Shown: positions 1-9,654 of the stretch, in pieces
Layout of the letters: every line of letters begins with the position of its first letter
How positions within the stretch are numbered: position 1 is the first letter of the stretch
DNA from: Brevundimonas sp. EYE_349
Lineage (GTDB): Bacteria; Pseudomonadota; Alphaproteobacteria; Caulobacterales; Caulobacteraceae
Assembly (NCBI RefSeq): GCF_023147505.1
Contig: NZ_JAHXPB010000002.1
Coordinates: 434,001 to 498,000, forward strand
Direction: 5' to 3'
DNA length: 64,000 nt
The notes under the pieces: generated by a model
Told to the model about the DNA's origin: nothing
Databases searched by the model: none
What the model saw: the letters and a program-made list of their open reading frames with translations, nothing else
Translations under genes and position numbers: made by a program

Positions 1-1082
<1,082 letters not shown>

Positions 1083-1280
1083 GGAGCTGAAAAGCATCCT
1101 GGGGGCTGAAGGCGCGCGACCGGAGGGCCTCACGCAGGTGAACGCTTCTCGAACGGCGAAGCGCCGCGCGTGAAACGATGGGAAAAGGATTTAGTCAGGT
1201 CGTCAGGATGCGAGGCCGTTCAGAAACGATCAGGACGCCCGCGGAAGCCGAGGGTGGCGCGTTGGATTTGCAAACCCGGC

Positions 1281-1925
1281 CTAAAGGCCATGTTTCGCGC
1301 GCGCCGCCTCGACGATACGGCGGGCCGCATCGAAGGCGGCCTCTATACCCATGTCGGTCGTGTCCAGCAAGACCGCGTCTTCGGCCTGCACCATCGGCGC
1401 CGCGCCACGCCCGGCGTCGCGTTCGTCGCGGCGCTGAATATCGGCCAGCATGGCCTCGAAACCGATGTCCGATCCGCGCGCGGCCAGCTGTTTCCAGCGG
1501 CGGGTCGCGCGCACCTGCGGCGTGGCCGTGACGAACAGCTTGGCCTGAGCATCGGGGGCGATCACCGTGCCGATGTCGCGCCCGTCCAGCACCGCCCCGC
1601 CCGCCTGGGCCGAAAACGCCCGCTGCAGCTCCAGTAGGGCCGCTCGCACGCCGGGGAAGCTGGCGACGCGGCTGGCCGCCTCTCCCGCCTCGCCGGTCGT
1701 CAGCCTGTCGTCTTCCGACAGACCGGACGCATCCAGCCCGCGCGCCGCTTCGGTCGCCGCCGCCTCGTCGTCCAGCGACCTGCACTCAGCCAGCAGACGC
1801 GCCCCCACGGCCCGGTAAAGCAAGCCCGTGTCCAGGTGCGGCAGGCCATAGGTCTGGGCCAGACGGGCGGCGATGGTGCCCTTGCCCGAGGCGGCCGGGC
1901 CGTCGACGGCGATGATCAGGGTCAA
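1281..1925 (-). CDS. cmk: (d)CMP kinase
   Basis: Cytidylate kinase phosphorylates CMP and dCMP with ATP in pyrimidine nucleotide salvage, in the cytoplasm. The protein (214 aa) opens with IIAVDGPAASGKGTIA, an N-terminal P-loop typical of bacterial Cmk. LDTGLLYR and DGRDIGTVIAPDA are the CMP-binding motifs. I chose the TTG at 1925 because GGAGA lies 5 bases upstream (1931-1935) and family members begin just before the P-loop; an ATG at 1955 would add 10 poorly conserved residues. It sits between two small membrane-protein genes and rpsA, all leftward, in the familiar aroA-cmk-rpsA arrangement. Confidence 0.93.
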   Translation of the reverse strand: MTLIIAVDGPAASGKGTIAARLAQTYGLPHLDTGLLYRAVGARLLAECRSLDDEAAATEAARGLDASGLSEDDRLTTGEAGEAASRVASFPGVRAALLELQRAFSAQAGGAVLDGRDIGTVIAPDAQAKLFVTATPQVRATRRWKQLAARGSDIGFEAMLADIQRRDERDAGRGAAPMVQAEDAVLLDTTDMGIEAAFDAARRIVEAARAKHGL

Positions 1926-2035
1926 ACAGGTCTCCGCAGCGCGTGGCGCAATCAAACTTCATCCCGAACGCACGAGAGGGCGCACCAGATAGCGAGGATC
2001 AGGCCCGCAATCCAGCCGCCCGGCCCAACAGACCT

Positions 2036-2308
2036 TCAGGCGCGCCGCTTAAACAGACTGCGCAGGGCGATGGCCGCCAGCAGAACCGCCATGCCCGCAC
2101 TGACCACGATGGCCGTCGTGTAGAAAACGATCAGGGCCCAGAAGATCATGGGGTGCTCGACCAGATAGACGTCTGGCCCCTTGCGGTTGTTCAGCATGCC
2201 CACATCGAGGCCATGCAGAACCTCGCGCGCGCCGATCACGCAGCCCCAGCCGATCAGCCCCGCGATCGCCAGGGTCACGAGGGGACTGAGCCAGCCAGGT
2301 TTGCTCAC
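2036..2308 (-). CDS. small two-helix membrane protein, unknown function
   Basis: A 90-aa protein starting at a GTG whose last bases overlap the stop codon of the preceding gene (GTGA, 2305-2308), so the two are probably translationally coupled. It has a hydrophobic stretch near residues 8-25 and a longer one near 52-82, ending in the basic tail KRRA. The segment between them is polar (RKGPDVYLVEHP). I recognise no family. It sits in the aroA-cmk operon, 110 bases before the cmk start. A longer reading frame upstream exists, but the overlap and composition favour this GTG. Confidence 0.65.
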   Translation of the reverse strand: MSKPGWLSPLVTLAIAGLIGWGCVIGAREVLHGLDVGMLNNRKGPDVYLVEHPMIFWALIVFYTTAIVVSAGMAVLLAAIALRSLFKRRA

Positions 2309-2571
2309 GTCCAATCCTTCCAGCGCGCCAAGACCAGCACCGCAAACGCCACAAGGCCCAGCCAGATGACGGACGCCGCCACATTCAGGATCGCGGTCGA
2401 GTAATAGAAGACATCGCCATCCGCCCGCAGATGAACGACGCCATGCCTGCCACGGACCACGCCGGTTGAAGCCGCCCGCCAGGCTGTCCAGCCCGTCCAT
2501 GCCGCCCCGCCAAGGCAGGTCAGAAGCCCCAGAACCGCAAGGCCGCGATGGAAGGCCTCGCGCAACCGCAT
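2305..2571 (-). CDS. small two-helix membrane protein, unknown function
   Basis: An 88-aa protein whose ATG overlaps the aroA stop codon (ATGA at 2568-2571) and whose stop overlaps the next GTG, so three genes are chained by overlaps. Hydrophobic segments lie near residues 10-32 and 62-82, separated by a polar loop containing VRGRHGVVHLRADGDVFYYS. No enzymatic motif is visible and I cannot assign a family. Coupling to aroA and to the following 90-aa membrane protein suggests the two small proteins act together, but that is inference. Confidence 0.65.
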   Translation of the reverse strand: MRLREAFHRGLAVLGLLTCLGGAAWTGWTAWRAASTGVVRGRHGVVHLRADGDVFYYSTAILNVAASVIWLGLVAFAVLVLARWKDWT

Positions 2572-3878
2572 CAGTCGATCCGGCCGCCCAGCCCGTTCAT
2601 CATCTCGACGAAGCCGGGGAAGCTGGTGGCGATCATTTCGGGGTCCAGCACCGACACCGGCTGTTCGGCGGCCAGGCCCAGGATCAGATGGCTCATGGCG
2701 ATGCGGTGATCGTGGGCGGTGGCGACCGTGGCGCCGCCGCGCACATCGCCGCCTGTGACCAGGAAGCCTTCCGGCTCTTCCTCGACCTGAACGCCACAGG
2801 CACGCAGGCCCTCGACCATCAGCGAGATCCGGTCGCTTTCCTTGACCCGCATCTCGCCGACGCCGCGCATGACGGTGACGCCATCCGCAAAGGCCGCCGT
2901 CGCCGCCAGGATCGGATACTCGTCAATCATCGAGGCCGCGCGCTCTTGCGGCACGACGACGCCCTTCAACTGGGAATAGCGGGCGGTGATGTCGCCGACG
3001 TCCTCGCCCCCGGCCTGACGTCGGTTAGCGATGGTCAGGTCCGCGCCCATTTCGATCCAGGTGTCGAACAGGCCGGTGCGCAGGGGATTCAGCATCACGC
3101 CTTCGACCGTCACCTCCGAACCCGGCACGATCAGCCCGGCCGCCAGGGGGAAGGCGGCGGACGACGGATCGCCCGGCACCGCCACATGGGCGGCCTTCAG
3201 CGGCTGCCCGCCCTTCAGCGTGATCTTCCAGCCCTCGCCCTGCTCTTCGACCATCACCTCGGCGCCGAAGGCCCGCAGCATACGCTCGGTGTGGTCGCGG
3301 CTCTTTTCCGGCTCGGTGACCGTGGTGACGCCCTGAGCGTTCAGTCCCGCCAGCAGGATGGCCGACTTGATCTGGGCCGAGGCCACCGTCTGCACATAGT
3401 CGACGCCCGTCAGCGTCCCGCCGGTCAGGGCGACCGGAACCCGATCCTCAGCCGCCAGCCAGTCGAACCCCGCGCCCATCTCGGCCAGCGGTCCCGTCAC
3501 CCGCTTCATCGGCCGCTTGCGCAGGGACGCATCGCCATCGAAGGTCGCCGTCAGCGGATAGCCCGCCGCCGCCCCCATCAGCAGACGCACGCCCGTTCCG
3601 GCGTTGCCGCAGTCGATCACCGAAGACGGCGTGGTGAACCCGCCCGCGCCCTCGATGCGCCATTCGCCCTCGCCGGTCCGCTCGACCTTCGCGCCGAAGG
3701 CTTCGACGGCGCGGCCGGTCGCCAGAACGTCATCGCCCTCCAGCAGGCCCTCGACTGTGGTCACGCCCGCGGCCATTCCGCCGAAGATCATCGCCCGGTG
3801 CGACATGGACTTGTCGCCCGGCGCACGGACCTTTCCAGCCAGTGCGGCGGCGCGTCTTGCGGTCAGTTGAGAAGGCAT
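2571..3878 (-). CDS. aroA: 3-phosphoshikimate 1-carboxyvinyltransferase (EPSP synthase)
   Basis: EPSP synthase joins PEP to shikimate-3-phosphate in the sixth step of the shikimate pathway. The 435-aa length is normal for the family. Motifs visible include GDKSMSHRA near the N-terminus (PEP and S3P binding), [12 protein letters not shown], the VKESDRI loop and DHRIAMS near the C-terminus. I start at the ATG at 3878 ([20 protein letters not shown]); upstream in-frame codons to 3965 are not family-like and would overlap the rightward FYDLN gene's promoter region. It heads a leftward operon ending in cmk and rpsA. Confidence 0.95.
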   Translation of the reverse strand: MPSQLTARRAAALAGKVRAPGDKSMSHRAMIFGGMAAGVTTVEGLLEGDDVLATGRAVEAFGAKVERTGEGEWRIEGAGGFTTPSSVIDCGNAGTGVRLLMGAAAGYPLTATFDGDASLRKRPMKRVTGPLAEMGAGFDWLAAEDRVPVALTGGTLTGVDYVQTVASAQIKSAILLAGLNAQGVTTVTEPEKSRDHTERMLRAFGAEVMVEEQGEGWKITLKGGQPLKAAHVAVPGDPSSAAFPLAAGLIVPGSEVTVEGVMLNPLRTGLFDTWIEMGADLTIANRRQAGGEDVGDITARYSQLKGVVVPQERAASMIDEYPILAATAAFADGVTVMRGVGEMRVKESDRISLMVEGLRACGVQVEEEPEGFLVTGGDVRGGATVATAHDHRIAMSHLILGLAAEQPVSVLDPEMIATSFPGFVEMMNGLGGRID

Positions 3879-4003
3879 GGTCACCCGCTTCAGGCTGCGA
3901 TGTCGGAAGGGTCGCGCGGGCGGCGCGAAAAGACAGCTTTTGACAGCGGCCTTAAGGGGTGGCAAGGGACCGCCCCGAATTCAACCCGTTGAAAGTGTCC
4001 CCC

Positions 4004-4468
4004 GTGGCCAATCCCGAACTGGGCGCCAAACAGGTCTGCCCCAACTGTCAGGCGAAATTCTACGACCTGAACCGCCGCCCCGCCCACTGCCCCAAGTGCG
4101 GAACGGACTTCGATCCCGAAGAGGCGATGAAGCTGCGCAGCCGTCGCGCCCGTCCCGGCTATCCGGCCGACGACGAGGACACGGAAGATCAGGTCAAGAC
4201 CAAGTCGGCCGACGGCGATGACGACGAGGATGACAACGAAACCTCCACGCCGGAAATCGACGAGGAAGGTCATGAGCCGATCCTGACGCCCGACGACGAC
4301 GACGATTCCCCCGCCGACGCCTCGGAAGAGCCCGGCATGGGTTCGACGGACGGCGACGACGACGACCTGATGGCCGACGACGATGACGATTCCGTCCCCT
4401 TCATCGAGGACGAGGACGACGACTCCATCGACGACGAAATCGCCAAGCCGTCGCGCGACGACGACTAG
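4004..4468 (+). CDS. FYDLN-acid domain protein (TIGR02300 family)
   Basis: A 154-aa protein with an N-terminal zinc-ribbon-like module, CPNC and CPKC, around the family signature KFYDLNRRP, followed by an extremely acidic, Asp-rich tail with many DDDD runs. This matches the alphaproteobacterial TIGR02300/FYDLN_acid family, whose function is unknown. Family members begin MAxPELGxK, so I chose the GTG at 4004 over the in-frame GTG at 3959. It diverges from aroA, a common neighbour in this lineage. Confidence 0.88.
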   Translation: MANPELGAKQVCPNCQAKFYDLNRRPAHCPKCGTDFDPEEAMKLRSRRARPGYPADDEDTEDQVKTKSADGDDDEDDNETSTPEIDEEGHEPILTPDDDDDSPADASEEPGMGSTDGDDDDLMADDDDDSVPFIEDEDDDSIDDEIAKPSRDDD

Positions 4469-4479
4469 GTTCGGCTGGG

Positions 4480-4500
4480 CCGGTCGCGCTCGGCGACCGG
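4480..4500 (+). terminator. hairpin after the FYDLN gene
   Basis: A perfect 8-bp stem (CCGGTCGC / GCGACCGG) with a 5-base loop begins 11 bases after the stop codon. There is no clear T tract, so this may be a Rho-assisted or mRNA-stabilising hairpin rather than a classical terminator. The rest of the gap to 4725 holds no supported gene. Confidence 0.5.
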
Positions 4501-4725
4501 GACCAGATTCTTGTTGCGCCCGCCGCATTTGTCGCTAGAGAAGCGCGGCGGGACAGCAGGACTTTCGAGCCTTTTGGTTTGAAAAACCTGCGCATTTTCA
4601 CCTTTGGGAACGCGGTGAAAATAAATCTCGAAACGGGCTTGATCGCAGAAAAAGCCTGACATAGTTTCCGCCGCCTCGCCGGGGGCCATCGCAAGATGAA
4701 CCGGGCGAACCAGACCGCAAGGTCC

Positions 4726-4801
<76 letters not shown>

Positions 4802-4802
4802 T

Positions 4803-4845
4803 CAGTCTCCCTCTTTCCTCGGTTCGCCAGGGAAGAGGGAGACTG
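4803..4845 (+). terminator. hairpin immediately after tRNA-Ala
   Basis: A long stem, 16 bp with one G-T wobble, begins 2 bases after the tRNA 3' end (CAGTCTCCCTCTTTCC pairs with GGGAAGAGGGAGACTG) with an 11-base loop. No T run follows. Position and stability suggest it ends or processes the tRNA transcript. Confidence 0.6.
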
Positions 4846-4958
4846 GCCATCCTCCATGACACTTTAATCTTTGCCTTGTCCGCCGGTGTTCACCACGGGA
4901 ACCTCGGCTTTGCCGCCGCGCTCCTCTGCTGCAATCCGCTTCAGCCAGGAGAACGACG

Positions 4959-5210
4959 ATGAGCGAGATCAAGGAAGGCATGGACGTCATCGGCGCCGAC
5001 GGCGTCCATGTCGGCACGGTGGACCGCCTGGACGGCGACCGCATCAAGCTGACCCGGCGCGAGAACACCGGCGCCCACAGCGACCATCACCACTATATCG
5101 AAAAGGGCTTCGTCGCCGGCGTGGAGGGCGACAAGGTGCGCCTGTCGGCCAACGCCGATGTCGCCGTCACCCTGGAAGAAGAGAAATCCGGCAAGCCGGT
5201 CGATCTCTGA
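4959..5210 (+). CDS. DUF2171 domain protein
   Basis: An 83-aa soluble protein starting MSEIKEGMDVIGADGVHVGTV, with GGAGAA 7 bases before the ATG. It resembles the DUF2171 family: a short beta-rich module where the GxHVGTVDxxxGDRIKLTR core resembles PRC-barrel-like folds, followed by a His-rich stretch (HSDHHHYI). The function is unknown; relatives are often stress-associated, but nothing here shows that. It is a single gene facing the convergent DUF1345 gene. Confidence 0.8.
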   Translation: MSEIKEGMDVIGADGVHVGTVDRLDGDRIKLTRRENTGAHSDHHHYIEKGFVAGVEGDKVRLSANADVAVTLEEEKSGKPVDL

Positions 5211-5229
5211 ACCGCTTCGGCGGCGGCGT

Positions 5230-5880
5230 TCAGAACAGCGCCGCCGCCAGATTGACCGTCAGCGCCAGGATCACGGCGTTGAAGAACCAGGCGATCAGGC
5301 AGTGCAGCGTCGCCAGCCGGCGCAGGTCGCGGCTTGAAATCTGAACGTCGGCGGTCTGGTTCGCCACCCCGATGATCAGGCTGAAGTGCAGAAAATCCCA
5401 ATAGTCGGCGTCGTCCTCGCCCGGGAACATCAGGCCGCCCTGATCGCCCTTGCCCTTGTCCTTGGGCGAATAGAACTCGTGGGCGTAGTGCAGGGCGAAG
5501 ATGACGTGGACATAGAGCCACGACAGCCCCACCGTCAGAACTGAAAAGCCGGCCTGCGCCAGCGACGGCTTGCCGCCATGCAACAGGGACAACACCAGCA
5601 CGACCAAACTGGCCGCCGCCGCCGTCAGGCTGAGCGGCAGGACCAGCGCCCCGGCCTGATCCAGTTCCGCCGCCCTGCGTCGGATGGCCGCCTGAGAGCT
5701 TGAGCGCAGGATGTGAACCAGCGTCAGGAGCAGAAAGGCCGCCACCCCGGCGTCCCATCCCGCCGCCAGCCGCACAGCCAAACCGGCCGAAGCGGGCGTC
5801 GCCGCGACCACGACCGCCAGCACGGCCAGCCCCAGCCAAAGGGAGAAATGCAGACGGAACAGGCGCGTGACGAACCCCAT
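5230..5880 (-). CDS. DUF1345 membrane protein
   Basis: A 216-aa integral membrane protein with about five hydrophobic segments. The family-typical cytoplasmic motif FPGEDDADYWDFLHFSLIIG lies near residues 143-162. It matches DUF1345 in sequence and length; the role is unknown. The ATG at 5880 is chosen because the hydrophobic N-terminus (RLFRLHFSLWLGLAVLAVVV) follows directly. A much longer open frame continues upstream to 7959 but is antisense to the TonB receptor. Confidence 0.85.
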   Translation of the reverse strand: MGFVTRLFRLHFSLWLGLAVLAVVVAATPASAGLAVRLAAGWDAGVAAFLLLTLVHILRSSSQAAIRRRAAELDQAGALVLPLSLTAAAASLVVLVLSLLHGGKPSLAQAGFSVLTVGLSWLYVHVIFALHYAHEFYSPKDKGKGDQGGLMFPGEDDADYWDFLHFSLIIGVANQTADVQISSRDLRRLATLHCLIAWFFNAVILALTVNLAAALF

Positions 5881-5963
5881 GGCCCGAGATCGCGCATTTG
5901 CCCATCGCCGTCCATCGGCAAACCCGAGACGTGAGCGGAAAGCCGCAGTTGTCACCCGACGGT

Positions 5964-5994
5964 TACGAGAGTATTGCGACGCATTCTTATAATC
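5964..5994 (+). promoter_or_regulatory. possible promoter of the TonB receptor
   Basis: A perfect TATAAT lies at 5989-5994, 18 bases before the receptor ATG, preceded by TTACGA at 5964-5969 with a long 19-base spacer. The overlapping ATTCTTATAAT is AT-rich and partly symmetric, as iron-regulated promoters often are, but I cannot call a Fur or Irr box by eye. Confidence 0.35.
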
Positions 5995-6012
5995 AAAAGC
6001 GATCCTCCCCCG

Positions 6013-8184
6013 ATGCGTGCTTCCCTGTTCGGCCTTCTGGCGTCCGCCTCCGTCGCGACGCTGCTTGGCGCCGCCCCCGCCCTGGCCCAGCAGCAGGATG
6101 CGCCCACCACCCTGTCGGACATCGTCGTGACGGGATCGCAGGTGGCCCTGCCGCCGGCCTATGCAGGGGGTCAGGTGGCGCGTGGCGGAAGGGTCGGCCT
6201 GTTCGGCGCCCTGAACGCCATGGACACCCCCTTCTCCTCCACCAACTTCACCGAAAAGCTGGCGCGCGATCAGCAGGCCCGCAGCGTCGGCGACGTGCTG
6301 CAGAACGATCCGGCCGTGCGGCTGACCAAGGGGTTCGGCAACTTCCAGGAACTGTATGTGATCCGGGGCTTCCCGGTCTATTCGGACGACATGACCTATA
6401 ACGGTCTCTACGGCGTGCTGCCGCGCCAGTATGTGGCGGCCGAACTGCTGGAACGGGTCGAGGTCTTCCGAGGCGCCACAGCCTTTCTGAACGGCGCGGC
6501 GCCGGGCGGCAGCGGCGTGGGCGGCGCGGTCAATCTGGTGCCCAAGCGCGCGGGCGACGCGCCCCTGAACCGGCTGACGGCCGGCTGGGAAGGCGGCGAT
6601 CAGATCTACGCCGCCGCCGACCTGTCGCGCCGCTTCGGCTCCGATGGCGACTGGGGCCTGCGTCTGAACCTGGCCAGCCGCGCCGGCGAGGGCGGCGTCG
6701 AGGGCGAGGGCCGCGACATGAAGGTGCTCGGCCTGGGTCTGGACCACCGCGGCGACCGCGCGCGCTTTTCCGCCGACCTGGGCTGGCAGGACAACCGTAT
6801 CGACGCGCCGCGTCCCCAGGTGACGCCGAACGGCGCCATTCCCCGCGCGCCGGACGCCGACAAGAACTTCGCCCAGCCCTGGACCTATACCGACGAGACC
6901 CAGTTGTTCGGCGCCGCGCGCGGCGAGTTCGACGTCACCGACGCCGTGACCGTCTGGGCCGCCGTGGGCGGTCGCGACGGCAAGGAGCGCAACAGCCTGG
7001 CCAATCCCCGCGCCAACGCCGACGGGTCGCTGAACGCCTACCGCTTCGACAACGGCCGTCGCGATCAGGTCTTCTCGGCCGACGTGGGCGTGCGCGCCGA
7101 CTTCGACACCGGCCCGGTGCGACACCGCCTGGTCGCCTCGGCCGCCCAGGTGCAGTCGCGCGAGAAGAACTCCTACGCCTTCTCCAACTTCGGCGGCTTC
7201 GCCAGCAACCTGTACGATCCGGTGTTCGCGCCCGCTCCGGCCCCGACCGCCTTGGCCGCCGGCTCCCTGACCGACCCGACCGTGGTGGGCCGGGTCAGGA
7301 CCAACAGCGTCGCCATCGCCGACATGGCGTCCTTCCTGGACGACCGTCTGATGATCACCCTGGGCGCCCGCTATCAGGAGATCGACACCCGGTCCTATGA
7401 CTACAACACCACCGCCCGCAACGGCGGCTACGCCAGCGATGCCGTGACCCCGGTCTTCGCCGTGGTCTACCGCCCGATCGACCGGGTCTCGCTCTACGCC
7501 AACTATTCGGAGGCGCTGGTGCCTGGAAAGACCGCGCCCGGCGCGGTCAACGGGGCGCCCGTCGCCAACGCCGGCGAGGTTCTGGAGCCGTTCCGCGCCG
7601 AGCAGAACGAGATCGGGGTGAAATATGACGCCGGGTTGTTCGGCGCCACGCTCAGCGCCTTCCGCACCACCCTGCCCAGCGAATATTTCGACACGGCGAC
7701 CCGCACCTATTCCGCCGGCGGCGAGCAGGAGAACCGGGGCGTCGAACTGACCGTCTTCGGCGAACCGCTGGAGGGCCTGCGCGTCCTCGGCGGCGCGACC
7801 TGGCTGGACGCCGAGATCAAGCGCGCCCTGAACCCCGCCCTCAACGGCAAGTCCGCCATCGGCGTGCCGGACTTCCAGGCCAATCTGAACGTGGAATGGG
7901 ACGTGCGGGCCATCGACGGCCTGACGCTGGAGGGTCGGGTCGTACATACCGGCGCCCAACCGGCCAGCGCGGACAACGCCGTCGAACTGGACAGCTGGAC
8001 ACGCTACGACGCCGGCGTCCGCTACGCCTTCGAGGCGGGCGGCAAGCCGCTGACGCTGCGGGCGCGGGTCGAGAACCTGGCGGACAAGAACCAGTGGGTC
8101 GCGGTCGGCGGCTATCCGGGGTCCAACTATCTTACGCTGGGCGGGCCGCGCACCCTGCGCCTGTCGGTCTCGGCCGAGTTCTGA
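6013..8184 (+). CDS. TonB-dependent siderophore receptor
   Basis: An outer-membrane gated barrel of 723 aa for ferric-siderophore uptake. A signal peptide (MRASLFGLLASASVATLLG... ending APALAQ) is followed by a short TonB-box-like region (LSDIVVTGSQ). The plug domain contains GDVLQNDPAVRLTKGFGNFQ and the IRGF motif; the barrel ends in an aromatic residue (SVSAEF). Length and plug style match FhuA/FecA-type siderophore receptors rather than the 1000-aa sugar receptors. The start at 6013 places the signal peptide correctly. The following PepSY and small membrane genes are usual partners in periplasmic iron-siderophore reduction. The ligand cannot be told from sequence. Confidence 0.9.
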   Translation: MRASLFGLLASASVATLLGAAPALAQQQDAPTTLSDIVVTGSQVALPPAYAGGQVARGGRVGLFGALNAMDTPFSSTNFTEKLARDQQARSVGDVLQNDPAVRLTKGFGNFQELYVIRGFPVYSDDMTYNGLYGVLPRQYVAAELLERVEVFRGATAFLNGAAPGGSGVGGAVNLVPKRAGDAPLNRLTAGWEGGDQIYAAADLSRRFGSDGDWGLRLNLASRAGEGGVEGEGRDMKVLGLGLDHRGDRARFSADLGWQDNRIDAPRPQVTPNGAIPRAPDADKNFAQPWTYTDETQLFGAARGEFDVTDAVTVWAAVGGRDGKERNSLANPRANADGSLNAYRFDNGRRDQVFSADVGVRADFDTGPVRHRLVASAAQVQSREKNSYAFSNFGGFASNLYDPVFAPAPAPTALAAGSLTDPTVVGRVRTNSVAIADMASFLDDRLMITLGARYQEIDTRSYDYNTTARNGGYASDAVTPVFAVVYRPIDRVSLYANYSEALVPGKTAPGAVNGAPVANAGEVLEPFRAEQNEIGVKYDAGLFGATLSAFRTTLPSEYFDTATRTYSAGGEQENRGVELTVFGEPLEGLRVLGGATWLDAEIKRALNPALNGKSAIGVPDFQANLNVEWDVRAIDGLTLEGRVVHTGAQPASADNAVELDSWTRYDAGVRYAFEAGGKPLTLRARVENLADKNQWVAVGGYPGSNYLTLGGPRTLRLSVSAEF

Positions 8185-8213
8185 GCCCGCTCAATCGCGA
8201 TACGATGACGCCC

Positions 8214-8244
8214 CCGGACGGAGCCAGGAGCTGGTTCCGTCCGG
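8214..8244 (+). terminator. strong hairpin between receptor and PepSY gene
   Basis: The stem CCGGACGGA/TCCGTCCGG continues through a G-T pair into CCAG/CTGG around a 3-base loop. It lies 30 bases after the receptor stop and 26 bases before the PepSY ATG, with no T tract. It may partly terminate transcription or protect the receptor mRNA, lowering downstream expression. Confidence 0.55.
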
Positions 8245-8269
8245 AGGCCGCCCGTTCTAGAGGCTACCG

Positions 8270-9357
8270 ATGAAAGCCCGAACCATCCGCGCCTGGTCCT
8301 GGGTCCACAAATGGTCGAGCCTGGTCTCGACGGTGTTCCTGTTGATGCTGTGCGTCACCGGCCTGCCGCTGGTGTTCACCCACGAGTTGGACGAGGTGCT
8401 GCTGCATGAGCCCTGGCAGCCCAAGAACCCGGACGGGCCCCTTCTGGATCTGGACCAGGTGTTGAGCGCGGCCCTGGCCCTGCATCCGGGCGAGGTTCCG
8501 GCCTTCATGAGCTTTGACGAGGATCGGCCGGTGGTGAACGTCACCAGCCGCGCGCCCGACGCCCCCGCCGGCCAATACAGTTTCGAACCCATCGACCAGA
8601 CCAGCGGCGAGGTCGCCCCCCTGGTCGCCGGCCATCCGGTGATGGAGTTCTGCTGCAACTGCATACCGACATGTTCCTGGGCCTGGCCGGAATGCTGTTC
8701 CTGGGCGCCATGGGGCTGATGTTGGTGGCGGCCCTGGTGTCGGGGGTGGTCCTGTATGCGCCCTTCATGCGCCGTCTGCCGTTCGGCACGGTTCGGGCGT
8801 CCAAGGCGGCGCGGACCCGCTGGCTGGACTATCACAACCTGTTGGGCGTCGTGACCCTGGCCTGGGTGCTGGTGGTGGGGACGACCGGGGTGGTCAACAC
8901 CCTGGCGACGCCGATCATCGCCTTTTGGAAGGATACGGCGCTGAAGGAGCTGACCGTCGCCTATGACGCCCCCGCGCCGGCCGGCCGGCGCGCCTCGCTG
9001 GATGCGGCGGTCAAGCGCGCCCAGGCCGCCCTGCCCGGCATGACGCTGCAGTTCGTGGCCTTTCCGGGATCGACCTATTCGACCGACCATCACTATGCCG
9101 TCTTCTTCCACGGGGACACGCCGCTGACCAAGCACATGACCACGCCCGCCCTGATCGACGCGCGCACGGGCGAACTGGCGGCGGTCGCCTCCATGCCCTG
9201 GTATGTGAAGACCCTGTCCCTGTCCCAGCCGCTGCACTTCGGCGACTATGGCGGGCTGGGGCTGAAGATCGTCTGGGCGCTGCTGGACATCGCCACCATC
9301 GTTATCCTGATCTCCGGCCTCTATCTGTGGCTGGCCAAGCGCAGGAAGCCGGCATGA
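8270..9357 (+). pseudogene. PepSY-associated TM helix protein, single-base frameshift
   Basis: PepSY_TM proteins are inner-membrane partners of siderophore receptors, thought to help reduce ferric siderophores in the periplasm. The first frame (8270-8719) reads MKARTIRAWSWVHKWSSLVSTVFLLML and ends in an unnatural Cys-rich tail. The second frame (through 9357) carries the remaining helices and ends ISGLYLWLAKRRKPA. Adding one C at about 8650 would give VMEFLLQLHTDMFLGLAGML, the expected family sequence, so one base is missing. Either the gene is a recent pseudogene or the assembly has an error. Together the pieces would give about 363 aa, a normal length. Confidence 0.85.
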
Positions 9358-9536
9358 GCCGCAAGGACCTCGGCCTGCGCGCCATCTTCGGCATACCCGC
9401 CATCCTGTTCGCCCTGACTCTCACGGGCCTGATCGGCGCCCTGTTGGAAGACGGTCTCTGGGACTTCTTGGGCGCCGCCCTGCTGACCGCATGGCTGATC
9501 GTCCTGGCGTGGGCGCTGATCCGGCGGCGCCGATAG
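9354..9536 (+). CDS. small membrane protein of iron-uptake operon
   Basis: A 60-aa protein whose ATG overlaps the PepSY stop codon (ATGA). Two hydrophobic segments (residues about 11-30 and 37-55) are flanked by basic ends, finishing LIRRRR. Similar tiny membrane proteins often follow PepSY_TM genes in Caulobacterales-type iron loci; no function is known. Coupling to the frameshifted gene means its translation may suffer if the frameshift is real. Confidence 0.65.
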   Translation: MSRKDLGLRAIFGIPAILFALTLTGLIGALLEDGLWDFLGAALLTAWLIVLAWALIRRRR

Positions 9537-9582
9537 GCGAGGCCGATCAAGGGCGCGGCGTCCGACTTCGCAAAAACGGACT

Positions 9583-9611
9583 TTAACAAAACGGATCACA
9601 ACCCCTATAGT
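9583..9611 (+). promoter_or_regulatory. sigma70-type promoter for the PL11 operon
   Basis: TTAACA (9583-9588) and TATAGT (9606-9611) are separated by exactly 17 bases. The predicted transcript starts near 9618, giving a short leader to the GTG at 9655. This would drive PL11, the DUF6250-like lipoprotein and the SGNH hydrolase. Confidence 0.6.
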
Positions 9612-9654
9612 GATACAAAGTCCCAATAAGTGGACATTTGATAGGGAAACTGTC

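Noticed and set aside
4465-4689. Small leftward ORF between the FYDLN gene and tRNA-Ala
   Set aside because: No ribosome binding site or family likeness; it overlaps the hairpin at 4480-4500.
5881-7959. Long leftward extension of the DUF1345 frame (909 codons in total)
   Set aside because: It is wholly antisense to the TonB receptor; DUF1345 proteins begin at the ATG at 5880.
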